From: CAYPNF01 sp964411985
GTDB taxonomy: Bacteria > Verrucomicrobiota > Verrucomicrobiia > Limisphaerales > J093
DNA: 64,000 nt
Reading direction: 5' to 3'
Assembly (NCBI GenBank): GCA_964411985.1
Contig: CAYPNF010000023.1
Location: 1 to 64,000, forward strand
Shown here: positions 20,918-29,470 of the stretch, piece by piece
Position numbering within the stretch: position 1 is the first letter of the stretch
Layout: each line of letters opens with the position of its first letter
Translations under genes and position numbers: made by a program
The notes under the pieces: model-generated
Seen by the model: the letters and a program-made list of their open reading frames with translations, nothing else
Databases searched by the model: none
What the model was told of the DNA's origin: nothing

Positions 20918-20945
20918 TTGACACGAGGGCTTCGCCCGTTACTAT
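20918..20945 (+). promoter_or_regulatory. Candidate promoter of the pilus motor operon
   Basis: A perfect TTGACA (20918-20923), a 16-bp spacer and TACTAT (20940-20945), in the 255-bp divergent gap. A start near 20952 would leave a leader of about 40 nt. A GGGGGAAAGG purine stretch lies just ahead of the GTG start at 20992. Confidence 0.55.
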
Positions 20946-20991
20946 CGGGGCGGTCCAAATTTAGAATCCCCGGATTGGGGGAAAGGTTTTT

Positions 20992-22698
20992 GTGGCGGCC
21001 AGAGACGATTTTTTGATCGATGGTTTGGTTGACATGGGTTACGTCACCAGCGAGCAGCTGGGGCCTATCCGTCAAGAAGCTGATGCTGCGGGCGAAGGGG
21101 TGGTTGACACCTTGGTCGCCAAGGGCGTTATCTCCCCGGCGATCGTGGCTCAGGCCAAAGCGGCCCACTTCAGTGCTGAGTACATCAGCTTGGGGGACAT
21201 TCGGTTAGCTGACGATGTGATCGCGACCGTTCCCCGGCATATCGCCAAGCGGTTCAATGTGGTTCCGGTCCGAAAGGAAGGCGACACGGTCATGATTGCC
21301 ATGACTGATCCGTCAGACCTGGACACTCTGGATGGCTTGCAGCACTCCCTCAACGTCCCCATCACCCCCGCCGTGGCTACAGCGGACGAAATTGAGGCCG
21401 CGATTGCCAAGTACTATGGGGTCAAGGACGACTCGGTGAGCAAGATGATCCAGGATATCACCGAGGGAGAGGTCGAAGTTGGGAGGATTACGGCGGTGGA
21501 GTCAGAGGATGGGGGAGTGGTGGATGCGGACGCCCCCATCATCAAGCTGGTCAATACTCTCATTGTGGAGGCGTTCAAGGCTCGAGCTTCTGATATCCAT
21601 TTGGAACCTCTGATGAACCGCTTTCGGGTCCGCTATCGGATTGACGGGATGCTTCATGAAATGAAGAACCCCCCCAAGCGGCTTCAAGGCTCAATTATCA
21701 GCCGTCTCAAGATTCAGTCGAACATGTCGATTGCCGAGCGGCGCATTCCTCAGGACGGCCGTATTCAGGCCCAAGTGGGCGGGAAGACGATCGACCTTCG
21801 CGTTTCCTGTCTGCCCACGACGCACGGCGAAAGCATCGTTATGCGTATCTTGGACAAGGAGGGGTTGCGCCTGGGTTTGCCGGAATTGGGATTCTTCTCC
21901 GACGACCAGCAGACTTTCGAACGTCTGATTGCTCTGCCAGACGGCATTCTCCTGGTTACCGGCCCCACTGGTTCTGGCAAGACCACGACCCTGTACGGCG
22001 TGTTGAACTACATCAACCGCCCCGATCGCAAGATCATCACCGTGGAGGACCCGGTCGAGTACGTGTTGTCTGGGATTAACCAAGTGCATGTTCAGGAGGC
22101 GGTTGGACTTACATTCGCGATCGCCTTGCGCGCGATGTTGCGCCAGTCACCCAACGTCATCATGCTGGGGGAAATTCGTGACTTGGAGACGGCTACCATC
22201 GCGATCAACGCCTCCCTTACCGGTCATTTGGTATTCTCCACCCTGCACACCAATGACGCTCCCAGCGCGGTCACTCGTCTCATCGACATCGGCGTGAAGC
22301 CCTTCTTGGTGGCTTCATCCTCTCGGGCGCTCATGGCCCAACGTCTGGTCCGCAAGGTCTGTAAGCAGTGCACCTCGCCCTACCAGCCGACCGAGCAGGA
22401 GTTGAGGGCGCTCAACATCGACGCTGCTAAAGCGGCCTCGGCAACCTTCAAAAAGGGGAAAGGCTGCAGCAACTGCAACAAGACCGGCCATCGGGGCCGT
22501 ATGGGTATCTTCGAGATTTTCGTGATCGAGGATGAAGTGCGAAAACTCATCTACGAGAAGGTCTCCGCGACAGAGCTGCGAAGCCGGGCCCGCGAATTGG
22601 GCATGCGCACTCTTCGCGAGGATGGCGCGCGAAAGGCGGTGGCGGGCCTCACGACTCCCGAAGAGGTGATTCGAGCCACCTCCACCGACAGCGATTAA
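20992..22698 (+). CDS. PilB/GspE-family assembly ATPase (first copy)
   Basis: Hexameric ATPase that drives pilus or pseudopilus extension at the inner membrane, 568 aa from GTG 20992. An N-terminal MshEN-like domain (about 1-150), which binds cyclic di-GMP in some relatives, precedes the motor. The motor has the Walker A motif GPTGSGKTTT (about 324-333), an Asp box, Walker B MLGEIRDLET, the HTNDAPSAVTRL His box, and a zinc-binding CKQC...CSNC pair. All catalytic parts are present. It starts a four-gene operon with pilT, a second pilB-like gene and pilC. Whether it serves a type IV pilus or a type II secretion system cannot be decided here. Confidence 0.93.
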   Translation: MAARDDFLIDGLVDMGYVTSEQLGPIRQEADAAGEGVVDTLVAKGVISPAIVAQAKAAHFSAEYISLGDIRLADDVIATVPRHIAKRFNVVPVRKEGDTVMIAMTDPSDLDTLDGLQHSLNVPITPAVATADEIEAAIAKYYGVKDDSVSKMIQDITEGEVEVGRITAVESEDGGVVDADAPIIKLVNTLIVEAFKARASDIHLEPLMNRFRVRYRIDGMLHEMKNPPKRLQGSIISRLKIQSNMSIAERRIPQDGRIQAQVGGKTIDLRVSCLPTTHGESIVMRILDKEGLRLGLPELGFFSDDQQTFERLIALPDGILLVTGPTGSGKTTTLYGVLNYINRPDRKIITVEDPVEYVLSGINQVHVQEAVGLTFAIALRAMLRQSPNVIMLGEIRDLETATIAINASLTGHLVFSTLHTNDAPSAVTRLIDIGVKPFLVASSSRALMAQRLVRKVCKQCTSPYQPTEQELRALNIDAAKAASATFKKGKGCSNCNKTGHRGRMGIFEIFVIEDEVRKLIYEKVSATELRSRARELGMRTLREDGARKAVAGLTTPEEVIRATSTDSD

Positions 22699-22734
22699 CG
22701 GAAGGCTGGCCGCAGGAAAGATTTTTTACGTCAT

Positions 22735-23826
22735 ATGTCCTATTCGATGTCAGATCTCTTGCAGTTGGTTGTGCAGGAAAACGCCGCCGACTTGCATATC
22801 CGGGTGGGGGTTCCGCCTGTCATTCGTCTCCACGGCGTTCTGCATAAGGTGGAAGGTCCTGCGCTGCGCCCGGAGGATACCGAGGAGTTAATGCGCACCA
22901 TCACCTCCGAGGAGAACATCCAGCACGTCCGCGAAAGAGGGGGCGCTGACTTCGGGTTTGCGTTCGGTGAAATGGCGCGATTCCGTGTCAGTATCTTTAA
23001 GGAAAAGGGTAACTTCGGAGTGGTTGCGCGTCAGATTCCCACCAAGCTTCTGACCCTGGAGCAAATCGGCATCCCACCGTCGGTGCGGGAGCTGCTCTAC
23101 AAGCCTCGTGGACTGGTCCTGGTCACCGGCCCCACCGGGTCCGGCAAGACCACCACGCTGGCGTCGATGATCAACATCATCAACGAAGAGCGCGATGATG
23201 CCCACATCATTACGATCGAAGATCCCATTGAGTACTACCACAAGCACAAGAAGGCGGTGGTCACGCAGCGCGAGGTGAACGTCGATGTGCCGAGTTTCGC
23301 GGAAGCGCTCCGGCGCGCATTGCGACAGGACCCGGACGTCATCCTGGTCGGCGAAATGCGCGACTTGGAAACCATGGACGCGGCGATTACGGCTGCCGAA
23401 ACGGGCCACTTGGTCTTCGGCACGCTGCACACCACCGGCGCAGCCAAGACGATCGACCGTATTGTGAATGCCTTCCCGGTGACACAGCAGGAGCAGATAC
23501 GCATTCAGTTGTCGACGGTGTTGCAGGCGGTGATTTCCCAACTTCTCTTGCCTCGTTCGGACAAGCCCGGCCGGGTGGCGGTTTTTGAGATCATGGTGAA
23601 CACCCCGTCGGTAGCCGCTCTCATTCGTGACAACAAGACTTTCCGCATCAACTCGGACATTCAGACGGGTGCGAAGTACGGCATGGTGACCTTGGACGGT
23701 TTCCTGATTGAGAAGTACCAAATGGGCCTGATTTCTCAGGAGGAAGTCATCACCAAGGCTCAGGATCCTTCGACCATTCTGCAGAAACTGCAGGAGTTGG
23801 AGGCCGCCCGCGCCCCGCAAGCCTAA
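22735..23826 (+). CDS. pilT: Twitching motility/retraction ATPase PilT
   Basis: A 363-aa retraction ATPase. Landmarks are LLQLVVQENAADLHIRVG (PilT-type PAS-like start), Walker A GPTGSGKTTT (about 132), ITIEDPIEY, Walker B LVGEMRDLET, the His box HTTGAAKTIDRIVNAFP and a C-terminal KYGMVTLD near the usual PilT position. It lacks the zinc-binding cysteines of PilB, as expected. Its presence argues for a retractable type IV pilus rather than a pure secretion pseudopilus. It sits 36 bp after the first pilB-like gene and 14 bp before the second. Confidence 0.95.
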   Translation: MSYSMSDLLQLVVQENAADLHIRVGVPPVIRLHGVLHKVEGPALRPEDTEELMRTITSEENIQHVRERGGADFGFAFGEMARFRVSIFKEKGNFGVVARQIPTKLLTLEQIGIPPSVRELLYKPRGLVLVTGPTGSGKTTTLASMINIINEERDDAHIITIEDPIEYYHKHKKAVVTQREVNVDVPSFAEALRRALRQDPDVILVGEMRDLETMDAAITAAETGHLVFGTLHTTGAAKTIDRIVNAFPVTQQEQIRIQLSTVLQAVISQLLLPRSDKPGRVAVFEIMVNTPSVAALIRDNKTFRINSDIQTGAKYGMVTLDGFLIEKYQMGLISQEEVITKAQDPSTILQKLQELEAARAPQA

Positions 23827-23840
23827 GCTTTTAGCCAACT

Positions 23841-25541
23841 ATGGCCGATCTCTCGAACCAACCGCTTCTGAATCTGCTCCACCAGAGGGGCATGGTCGAC
23901 GACATGCAGACCGAAGAGGTCATGGCGGAGCATACGCGCAGCGGGCGCCCCATGTTCCAGCTGCTGATCGACTTTGGGCTGATGGATTCTGACATGCTGC
24001 TGCAGGTGCTGGCAGACCACCTCAGCACCGAGGTGGTTAACCTGGCCGAGACGGAGATCACTCCCGAGATCGTGGAGGCCGTTCCCGCCAACACGGCTCG
24101 GATGTACCAGTGCATGCCGGTGGCTCTCTACGGATCGATGGTTCGCCTGGCCTTGGCCGATCCGCTGAACCCGCAGATCGCCGATGAACTTAGCTACAGC
24201 TTGGGCAAAGAAGTCCAGTTTGTCGTTGCGGACCCGTCGCAGGTGGAGAAGGCCATCGCCAAGTACTACCCCCAGGAAGCGGATGGCGTCAGCCAGATTC
24301 TGAAGGAGTTGGGCGAAGACGACGAAATCGCCAAGGAAGTCAATCAGGCGATGAGCGGGCAGCTGAACCTCAGCGACCTTGCCAGCGGGGCTCCGATCAT
24401 CAAGTTCGTCAATATCGTCCTTTCCCAGGCCGTGCAGGATCGCGCGAGCGATATTCATTTCGAGCCCTTCGAGGATCAATTCAAGATTCGCTACCGTGTC
24501 GACGGTGCGCTCTATGAAATGTCGCCGCCCCCCCTCCATCTGGCTCTTCCGGTGATCTCCCGTCTCAAGGTTATGGCGAACCTGGACATCTCCGAGCGGC
24601 GTCTTCCTCAGGACGGACGTATCTCCGTGGTGATTTCCGGGAAAGAGGTGGACTTGCGCGTCTCAAGCCTGCCAACGCAGTTTGGTGAATCGGTGGTGCT
24701 TCGCGTGCTCGACCGTTCTGCGATGAGTCTGGACATCGAAAAACTTGGCTTTCCCAAGTTCGTTTACGAGTACGTCAGCGAGATCATTCAGCAACCCAAC
24801 GGAATTTTTGTGGTCACCGGTCCCACGGGCTGCGGCAAGACCACCACTCTCTACTCCTGCTTGCGCCGGGTCAACAGCCTCGACTCGAAGTTGCTGACCG
24901 TGGAGGATCCTGTTGAGTTCGACATTGAGGGCATCATGCAGGTGCCGGTCAACGAAGCGGTGGGGATGACTTTTGCCAAAGCCCTTCGCTCCTTCCTGCG
25001 CCAGGATCCTGACATCATCATGCTGGGGGAAATGCGCGATCTCGAGACTTCCCAGGTCGCCATTCAGGCATCGCTCACCGGGCACTTAGTGCTAAGCACG
25101 CTCCACACCAACGATGCCCCCGGCGCTGTAACCCGTCTGGTCGACATGGGGGTGGAACCGTTCCTGATTTCGTCCACGTTGATGGCGGTGCTTGGCCAGC
25201 GCTTGGTTCGTACCATCTGCAAACGTTGCCGGACGCCTTTCGAACCGACGGAGACCCAGCTGAGCCACTTGAATCTCTCCCCGCACGATGTGGGTGAGAA
25301 AGTATTCTACTATGGACGGGGTTGCCGCGAGTGCAACGATACCGGCTACAAAGGCCGAAAGGGTATCTTTGAATTGTTGCCCGTGAGCGATGCCGTTCGC
25401 ATTCTCATTAACGAACGCGCCCCTACTGTGGTCGTCCGCCAGAAGGCGGTCGAGCTGGGAATGATCACCCTGCGCGAGGACGGTCTGCGCAGCATTTTTG
25501 ACGGAGATACCACCGTCGAGGAGATCCTCAAGTACACTTAA
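23841..25541 (+). CDS. PilB/GspE-family assembly ATPase (second copy)
   Basis: A second complete extension ATPase, 566 aa. Its MshEN-like N-terminal domain differs clearly from that of the first copy. Walker A reads GPTGCGKTT (about 327) with Cys in place of the usual Ser. Walker B is MLGEMRDLET, the His box is HTNDAPGAVTRLVD, and the zinc-binding pair is CKRC...CREC. Every catalytic motif is kept. Two PilB-type motors flanking one PilT suggests either two alternative extension motors or one for pili and one for pseudopilus secretion. Confidence 0.93.
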   Translation: MADLSNQPLLNLLHQRGMVDDMQTEEVMAEHTRSGRPMFQLLIDFGLMDSDMLLQVLADHLSTEVVNLAETEITPEIVEAVPANTARMYQCMPVALYGSMVRLALADPLNPQIADELSYSLGKEVQFVVADPSQVEKAIAKYYPQEADGVSQILKELGEDDEIAKEVNQAMSGQLNLSDLASGAPIIKFVNIVLSQAVQDRASDIHFEPFEDQFKIRYRVDGALYEMSPPPLHLALPVISRLKVMANLDISERRLPQDGRISVVISGKEVDLRVSSLPTQFGESVVLRVLDRSAMSLDIEKLGFPKFVYEYVSEIIQQPNGIFVVTGPTGCGKTTTLYSCLRRVNSLDSKLLTVEDPVEFDIEGIMQVPVNEAVGMTFAKALRSFLRQDPDIIMLGEMRDLETSQVAIQASLTGHLVLSTLHTNDAPGAVTRLVDMGVEPFLISSTLMAVLGQRLVRTICKRCRTPFEPTETQLSHLNLSPHDVGEKVFYYGRGCRECNDTGYKGRKGIFELLPVSDAVRILINERAPTVVVRQKAVELGMITLREDGLRSIFDGDTTVEEILKYT

Positions 25542-25557
25542 TCAGTCGAGAGCCACT

Positions 25558-26877
25558 ATGCCAAAGTTCAACTACGTCGCCATGGACTCCCGTGGCAAGG
25601 AGACCAAGGGCACACTCGAAGTCGGCAGCCAGTCCGAAGCCATTGGGCGGCTCAAGGAGATGGGACTGTTCCCCACCAAAGTTGCCGAGGCGGAGAAGGC
25701 GAAGGAGAAGTCCGGCAAGAAACCAGCGCAGCCTCAGTCCGGCGGCGGGGGCGGCAAGAAGAAGGGCGGTGGCTTCAATATCAAGATTCCGTTTCTGGGT
25801 GGCTCGGTGAAGCCAAAGATCATGTGCACCTTCACTCGCCAGTTGGCGACGCTGGTGGACGCTGGTCTGCCGCTTCTCCGCGGTCTTCGGGTTCTAGAGA
25901 AGCAGGAACGGCATCCGACTTTGAAGCGCGTGATTCAGGACCTCTCCGTGGCGATCGAGGGTGGAAGTACTTTCTCCGAGGGGTTGGCTCAGCACCCTAA
26001 GATATTTAACCGGTTGTATATCAACATGGTAAAGGCAGGTGAGCTCGGTGGTGTGCTCGAAGTGGTGCTCAATCGTCTCGCGGAATTCATGGAAAAGGCG
26101 GAGAAGATCAAGGGCAAGGTCAAGGCCGCTCTGTTCTATCCGGTAGCCGTGCTCATCGTAGCCACTACCATCTTGGGCGTGCTGATGGTTTTCGTGGTTC
26201 CCAGGTTCGAACAGATCTTTAAGGACATGTTGGAGGGGCGGCCTTTGCCCGGGTTCACTCGCCTCATCCTGGATATCGCCAACGTGATCAAAGACCACTT
26301 CATTCTTACCGCGATTGGTGTTGTGGTGTTCGCTGTTGTCTTCCGGCTCTTGCTGAAAACGAAGCTGGGACGCAGGCTGTTTGATCGTTTCAAGCTGAAC
26401 ATGCCCGTCTTGGGGGCCGTCATCAGCAAGGTGGCTATTGCGAGGTTCACGCGGACTTTGGGTACCTTGGTCTCCAGTGGCGTTCCGATTCTGCAGGCCC
26501 TGACCATCGTCAAGGAAACCTCCGGTAATATCATCGTATCCAACGCCGTTGCGAAGGTACATGAAAGTGTGAAAGAAGGAGATACGATCACGGCACCCCT
26601 CGACGCCTCCCGCGTGTTTCCTCCCATGGTGGTGTCCATGGTGGACGTGGGTGAGCAAACGGGTGCACTCCCCGAAATGTTGATGAAGATTGCGGATACC
26701 TACGAGGAAGAGGTCGATAACGCTGTCGCCGCTATGACTTCCCTGCTGGAGCCGATCATGATCGTGTTCCTCGCCGTCATCGTCGGTAGTATCGTCATTG
26801 CCTTGTTCCTGCCCTTGATTGATCTGATCAACCAACTGGGTGGCACGGAAGGTGGTAAAGGCGGCGGGGAAGATTAA
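25558..26877 (+). CDS. pilC: Pilus/type II secretion inner-membrane platform protein PilC/GspF
   Basis: Polytopic platform protein that couples the ATPases to pilin assembly, 439 aa from ATG 25558 (16 bp after the upstream stop). The N-terminal part reads FNYVAMDSRGKETKGTLEV. A Lys/Gly-rich linker (about 50-80) precedes two GspF domains (FTRQLATLVDAGLPLLRGL and FTRTLGTLVSSGVPILQAL), each followed by long hydrophobic segments. It ends with a Gly-rich tail. It is the last gene of the motor operon and is followed by an intrinsic terminator. Confidence 0.95.
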   Translation: MPKFNYVAMDSRGKETKGTLEVGSQSEAIGRLKEMGLFPTKVAEAEKAKEKSGKKPAQPQSGGGGGKKKGGGFNIKIPFLGGSVKPKIMCTFTRQLATLVDAGLPLLRGLRVLEKQERHPTLKRVIQDLSVAIEGGSTFSEGLAQHPKIFNRLYINMVKAGELGGVLEVVLNRLAEFMEKAEKIKGKVKAALFYPVAVLIVATTILGVLMVFVVPRFEQIFKDMLEGRPLPGFTRLILDIANVIKDHFILTAIGVVVFAVVFRLLLKTKLGRRLFDRFKLNMPVLGAVISKVAIARFTRTLGTLVSSGVPILQALTIVKETSGNIIVSNAVAKVHESVKEGDTITAPLDASRVFPPMVVSMVDVGEQTGALPEMLMKIADTYEEEVDNAVAAMTSLLEPIMIVFLAVIVGSIVIALFLPLIDLINQLGGTEGGKGGGED

Positions 26878-26900
26878 ACTTCCGACATCTTGGTTTCCCA

Positions 26901-26940
26901 AAGGGCATCGGTGGTTAGGCCATCGGTGCCTTTTCTTTTA
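26901..26940 (+). terminator. Intrinsic terminator after pilC
   Basis: An 11-bp stem (26904-26914 with 26920-26930, two wobble pairs) with a 5-nt loop, followed by TTTTCTTTT. It ends the motor operon and separates it from the pseudopilin/protease operon. Confidence 0.8.
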
Positions 26941-27130
26941 TGCGAGCAAGAGTATGGGGTAGTAACAAAGAGCAGAGTACAGTACAGGCACACCACCCTA
27001 AAGCAGCCCGTTTTTGGGGGCAGAGAAGGCGGCATAAGGAGCAGGTAGCAGGTCATCTTACTCTGTGATTGTGTCTAAATCACTTTCGTTGTGTTGGATA
27101 GGAGCAGACTAATGAAGAATCATCTTTCGT

Positions 27131-27159
27131 TTGACAGGCATGAGAAATGCTTGTAAATA
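27131..27159 (+). promoter_or_regulatory. Candidate promoter of the brnT-like operon
   Basis: A perfect TTGACA (27131-27136), a 17-bp spacer, then TAAATA (27154-27159), a weak -10 match. The -10 lies inside the palindrome at 27151-27173, so binding there should block transcription. Confidence 0.5.
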
Positions 27160-27173
27160 CAATGTAATTACAA
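27151..27173. promoter_or_regulatory. 23-bp palindromic operator
   Basis: The site reads TTGTAA-A-TACA-A-TGTA-A-TTACAA. Reversed and complemented it matches itself except at the centre and one position on each side. TGC before it and GCA (after one extra base) behind extend the symmetry. It lies 31 bp before the first gene, overlaps the candidate -10, and is the natural binding site for the BrnA-like ribbon-helix-helix protein encoded next. Confidence 0.7.
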
Positions 27174-27204
27174 AGCATGGGCTATGAGATGACGTGAACG
27201 TGTT

Positions 27205-27492
27205 ATGGAGTTCGATTGGAACCAAACTCAGGTCGATCTAGACGAGAGCCTCAACCCTCAGGAGGTAGAGGAATCGTTTGAGGATCCCTTTGCGGTCAAA
27301 CTCCTCCCCGATTCGCCTCGTTTCTCGGTCCAGGCCCGGTTCTTTAATCTTGGACGGGCGTCCGACGGTTCGGGTATTTTCAGCCTGTACCGAGCTAATG
27401 GGAAGATGGTGAGAGTCATTTTTGCTCGCCATTTTACTCCCGAGGAACAGTTCTTTTACCAACGGAAGGTCAACCAGATGTTGGCCCAATAA
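27205..27492 (+). CDS. BrnT-like (DUF497) protein, diverged toxin
   Basis: A 95-aa protein resembling BrnT ribonuclease toxins: FDWN at the start, a VEESFEDPFAV segment like the family's FxDP element, FFNLGRASDGSGIFSLYRA, and VIFARHFTPEEQFFYQRK like the family's ISARxAT-E-x(n)-Y end. The N-terminal K-H-G-V segment usual in the family is missing, so activity is doubtful. It is first in the operon, 50 bp before the antitoxin-like gene, which is the normal brnT-brnA order. The assignment is by motif similarity. Confidence 0.7.
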   Translation: MEFDWNQTQVDLDESLNPQEVEESFEDPFAVKLLPDSPRFSVQARFFNLGRASDGSGIFSLYRANGKMVRVIFARHFTPEEQFFYQRKVNQMLAQ

Positions 27493-27541
27493 ATGCAAAC
27501 GTTGACCCTAGGGTCCATTTTGTGCCACAAGAACCGCAGCG

Positions 27542-27817
27542 ATGCACTCGATTACCAGTTGGGAAGAAGTGCCGCTGTTTGATGGCGAGGAAGCGGAAGC
27601 TGCCTATTGGGCAGACACGATGATCGACCTCCGGTTGATGGAAGCTGCGGTGGCCGCGGGGACCGAAGGCGGGGACTCTGTCAGTATCACTTTGCGGATC
27701 GATCCCCGCATGCTAGCCAAGATCAAGAGGTTAGCGCGGACTCGGTATCTCAATTATCAGAGCATGATCAAACAGTGGCTGAGCGAGCGGTTGGAGCAGG
27801 AATTCCGCGGCCGCTGA
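27542..27817 (+). CDS. BrnA-like ribbon-helix-helix antitoxin/repressor
   Basis: A 91-aa protein ending in a ribbon-helix-helix fold: SVSITLRIDPRMLAKIKRLA gives the DNA-contacting strand and first helix, then YLNYQSMIKQWLSERLEQ gives the second helix. The N-terminal part with EEAEAAYWADT matches the E-x-AxFW segment common in BrnA/CopG antitoxins. BrnA proteins neutralise BrnT and repress their own promoter. The palindrome at 27151-27173 is its probable target. Only 39 bp separate it from the first pseudopilin gene, with no terminator between. Confidence 0.78.
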   Translation: MHSITSWEEVPLFDGEEAEAAYWADTMIDLRLMEAAVAAGTEGGDSVSITLRIDPRMLAKIKRLARTRYLNYQSMIKQWLSERLEQEFRGR

Positions 27818-27856
27818 AGGTTGTGTGTGGCCGGTTCAAGACAAGTATGCGATTTG

Positions 27857-28594
27857 ATGGACATTATGAGCAGGAATAGAGCAACCAGTCTCAAGGTGAT
27901 GGACACCCGTTTCGAGGATCGGGAGATGGGGCTGCGGTTTTCCTTCGCGGGCTTTACGCTGATCGAGTTGCTGACCGTCATTTCCATCATCGGAATGTTG
28001 GCGGCGATCGGCGCCTCGATGACCACGACTGCCATCCAGAAGGGGCGTGAATCGCGCATCAAGAGTGAGCATGCGGCTTTGGTGACGGCCATCGATCTAT
28101 ATCAGCAGGACTTCAATCAGTATCCGCCGGATAACGCCGTCAACGGGCTGAACGTGAATCCAGGCGTGAACCAGCTTTATTACGAGTTGGTAGGATGTAT
28201 CTCCAGCAACCAGGGGAAGGTGTACTTTACGACCGACCGCAAAGAGGTTATCCGTACGGAGTCAATCCAGAGCACTTTCAATACGCAGGGCTTTATTCAT
28301 TCGGAAGAACACCCCTCCATCCCCAAGAAGAACTATATCGTTGGCTTCACCCCGAAGGCGATTCGTCAGATCAAGGATAATCCCGACATCGATGTGCTGG
28401 CGGTTGCGATCGATTGGAAGACCAAGCCCGGATTCCCGGCTGCACCCCTGAACGGGGTGGCGGACAGCAAGTACCTGATGGTGAATCCTTGGCGTTATGT
28501 CTCGACGCATCCAACGAACAACCCTACGACATACGATCTCTGGGCAGAGTACCCCGCCGGCAAGGAGATAAAGAAGATTGGCAACTGGAAATAG
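27857..28594 (+). CDS. GspG-like pseudopilin (first)
   Basis: A 245-aa pseudopilin from ATG 27857; ATGs at 27866, 27899 and 27926 are also possible starts, and none has a clear ribosome site. The prepilin site is AG/FTLIELLTVISIIGML with Gly at -1 and Glu at +5. Residues after the helix (LVTAIDLYQQDFNQYPPDN) match the GspG region. The C-terminal half (KYLMVNPWRY, YDLWAEYPAG) resembles the GspG end. It would be cleaved by a prepilin peptidase and assembled at the inner membrane. It opens the pseudopilin series behind brnTA. Confidence 0.88.
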   Translation: MDIMSRNRATSLKVMDTRFEDREMGLRFSFAGFTLIELLTVISIIGMLAAIGASMTTTAIQKGRESRIKSEHAALVTAIDLYQQDFNQYPPDNAVNGLNVNPGVNQLYYELVGCISSNQGKVYFTTDRKEVIRTESIQSTFNTQGFIHSEEHPSIPKKNYIVGFTPKAIRQIKDNPDIDVLAVAIDWKTKPGFPAAPLNGVADSKYLMVNPWRYVSTHPTNNPTTYDLWAEYPAGKEIKKIGNWK

Positions 28595-29464
28595 ATGCTA
28601 GCACACCCATTACGAACCATGAACCTAGCCCCTCAAACCCCGAAACCCATGCCAGCACGCCAAGGCTTCACGCTGGTGGAATTGCTCACCGTGATCGCTA
28701 TTATCGGCGTCCTGGCAGGGATGATTGTTCCTGCATTGAGTGTCGCCAAGAAGAAGGCGCAAGTGGCGGTCGCCAAGAAGGATCTGCAGATCATCATCGG
28801 TGCGATCAACGGCTACTACGCCACCTACAGCCGGTTTCCGAGTTCTCCCAAATCGAGGGCGGCGCTGAATGATGTGAATCCTGATTTCACCTATGGCACC
28901 TACCTCGGGGATGGGTCTGCGAAGACTCTATGGGACCGATACGGGAAGGCGCTCAACACCCCACCGGTGGGGAATTTTGATTCGAAGATCCCGAACGCAA
29001 ATAACTCGGAGCTCGTTTCCATCCTGCACAACTTGGAGCGCTTTGCCGATGGCACTGCCACTCCGAACAAAGGGTTGGTGCTCAATCCGCAGAAGCAGGA
29101 TTTTCTGGAAGGTTTCAAGGATCTGGACTACCTGCGCAAGCCGGTTGGCGGGCAGCAGGCTCTCTATCGCCCGGGCGGCACCGGACCCGATGGTGTTTTA
29201 CGCGATCCTTGGGGCAATCCGTATATCATCACCCTTGACCTGAACTATGACAACAAGTGTCGCGATGGCTTCTTTCGCCGCGATGTTGTGACTGCCCCCG
29301 GCTCGGGGAACGTCGGTGTCAATGGGCTCCGGTCGGCTGGTGCCAAGGATAGTTGGGAACTCAGTGGCACCGTGATGGCATGGTCTTTTGGGCCTGATGG
29401 CAAGATCGGTCTCAACAACGCGAACACGGGTTTCAACAAAGACAACGTCCTGAGCTGGAAGTAG
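28595..29464 (+). CDS. GspG-like pseudopilin (second)
   Basis: A pseudopilin of 289 aa from ATG 28595, which directly abuts the previous stop; ATG 28619 or 28649 would give shorter leaders. The prepilin site is QG/FTLVELLTVIAIIGVLAG with Gly at -1 and Glu at +5. It has a YYATYSRFPSSP segment, a DPWGNPYIITLD motif typical of GspG-type C-termini, and ends in a DGKIGLNN loop that may bind calcium, as GspG pseudopilins do. It differs strongly from the first copy, so the two probably have separate roles. Confidence 0.88.
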   Translation: MLAHPLRTMNLAPQTPKPMPARQGFTLVELLTVIAIIGVLAGMIVPALSVAKKKAQVAVAKKDLQIIIGAINGYYATYSRFPSSPKSRAALNDVNPDFTYGTYLGDGSAKTLWDRYGKALNTPPVGNFDSKIPNANNSELVSILHNLERFADGTATPNKGLVLNPQKQDFLEGFKDLDYLRKPVGGQQALYRPGGTGPDGVLRDPWGNPYIITLDLNYDNKCRDGFFRRDVVTAPGSGNVGVNGLRSAGAKDSWELSGTVMAWSFGPDGKIGLNNANTGFNKDNVLSWK

Positions 29465-29470
29465 GTGAAT

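Larger units (their letters stand above)
26941..27204. other. Intergenic control region of the pseudopilin/protease operon
   Basis: A 264-bp region with lower G+C by eye than its surroundings. It holds no gene. It contains a candidate promoter (27131-27159) and the palindrome at 27151-27173. Nothing was recognised in 26941-27120. Confidence 0.5.
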
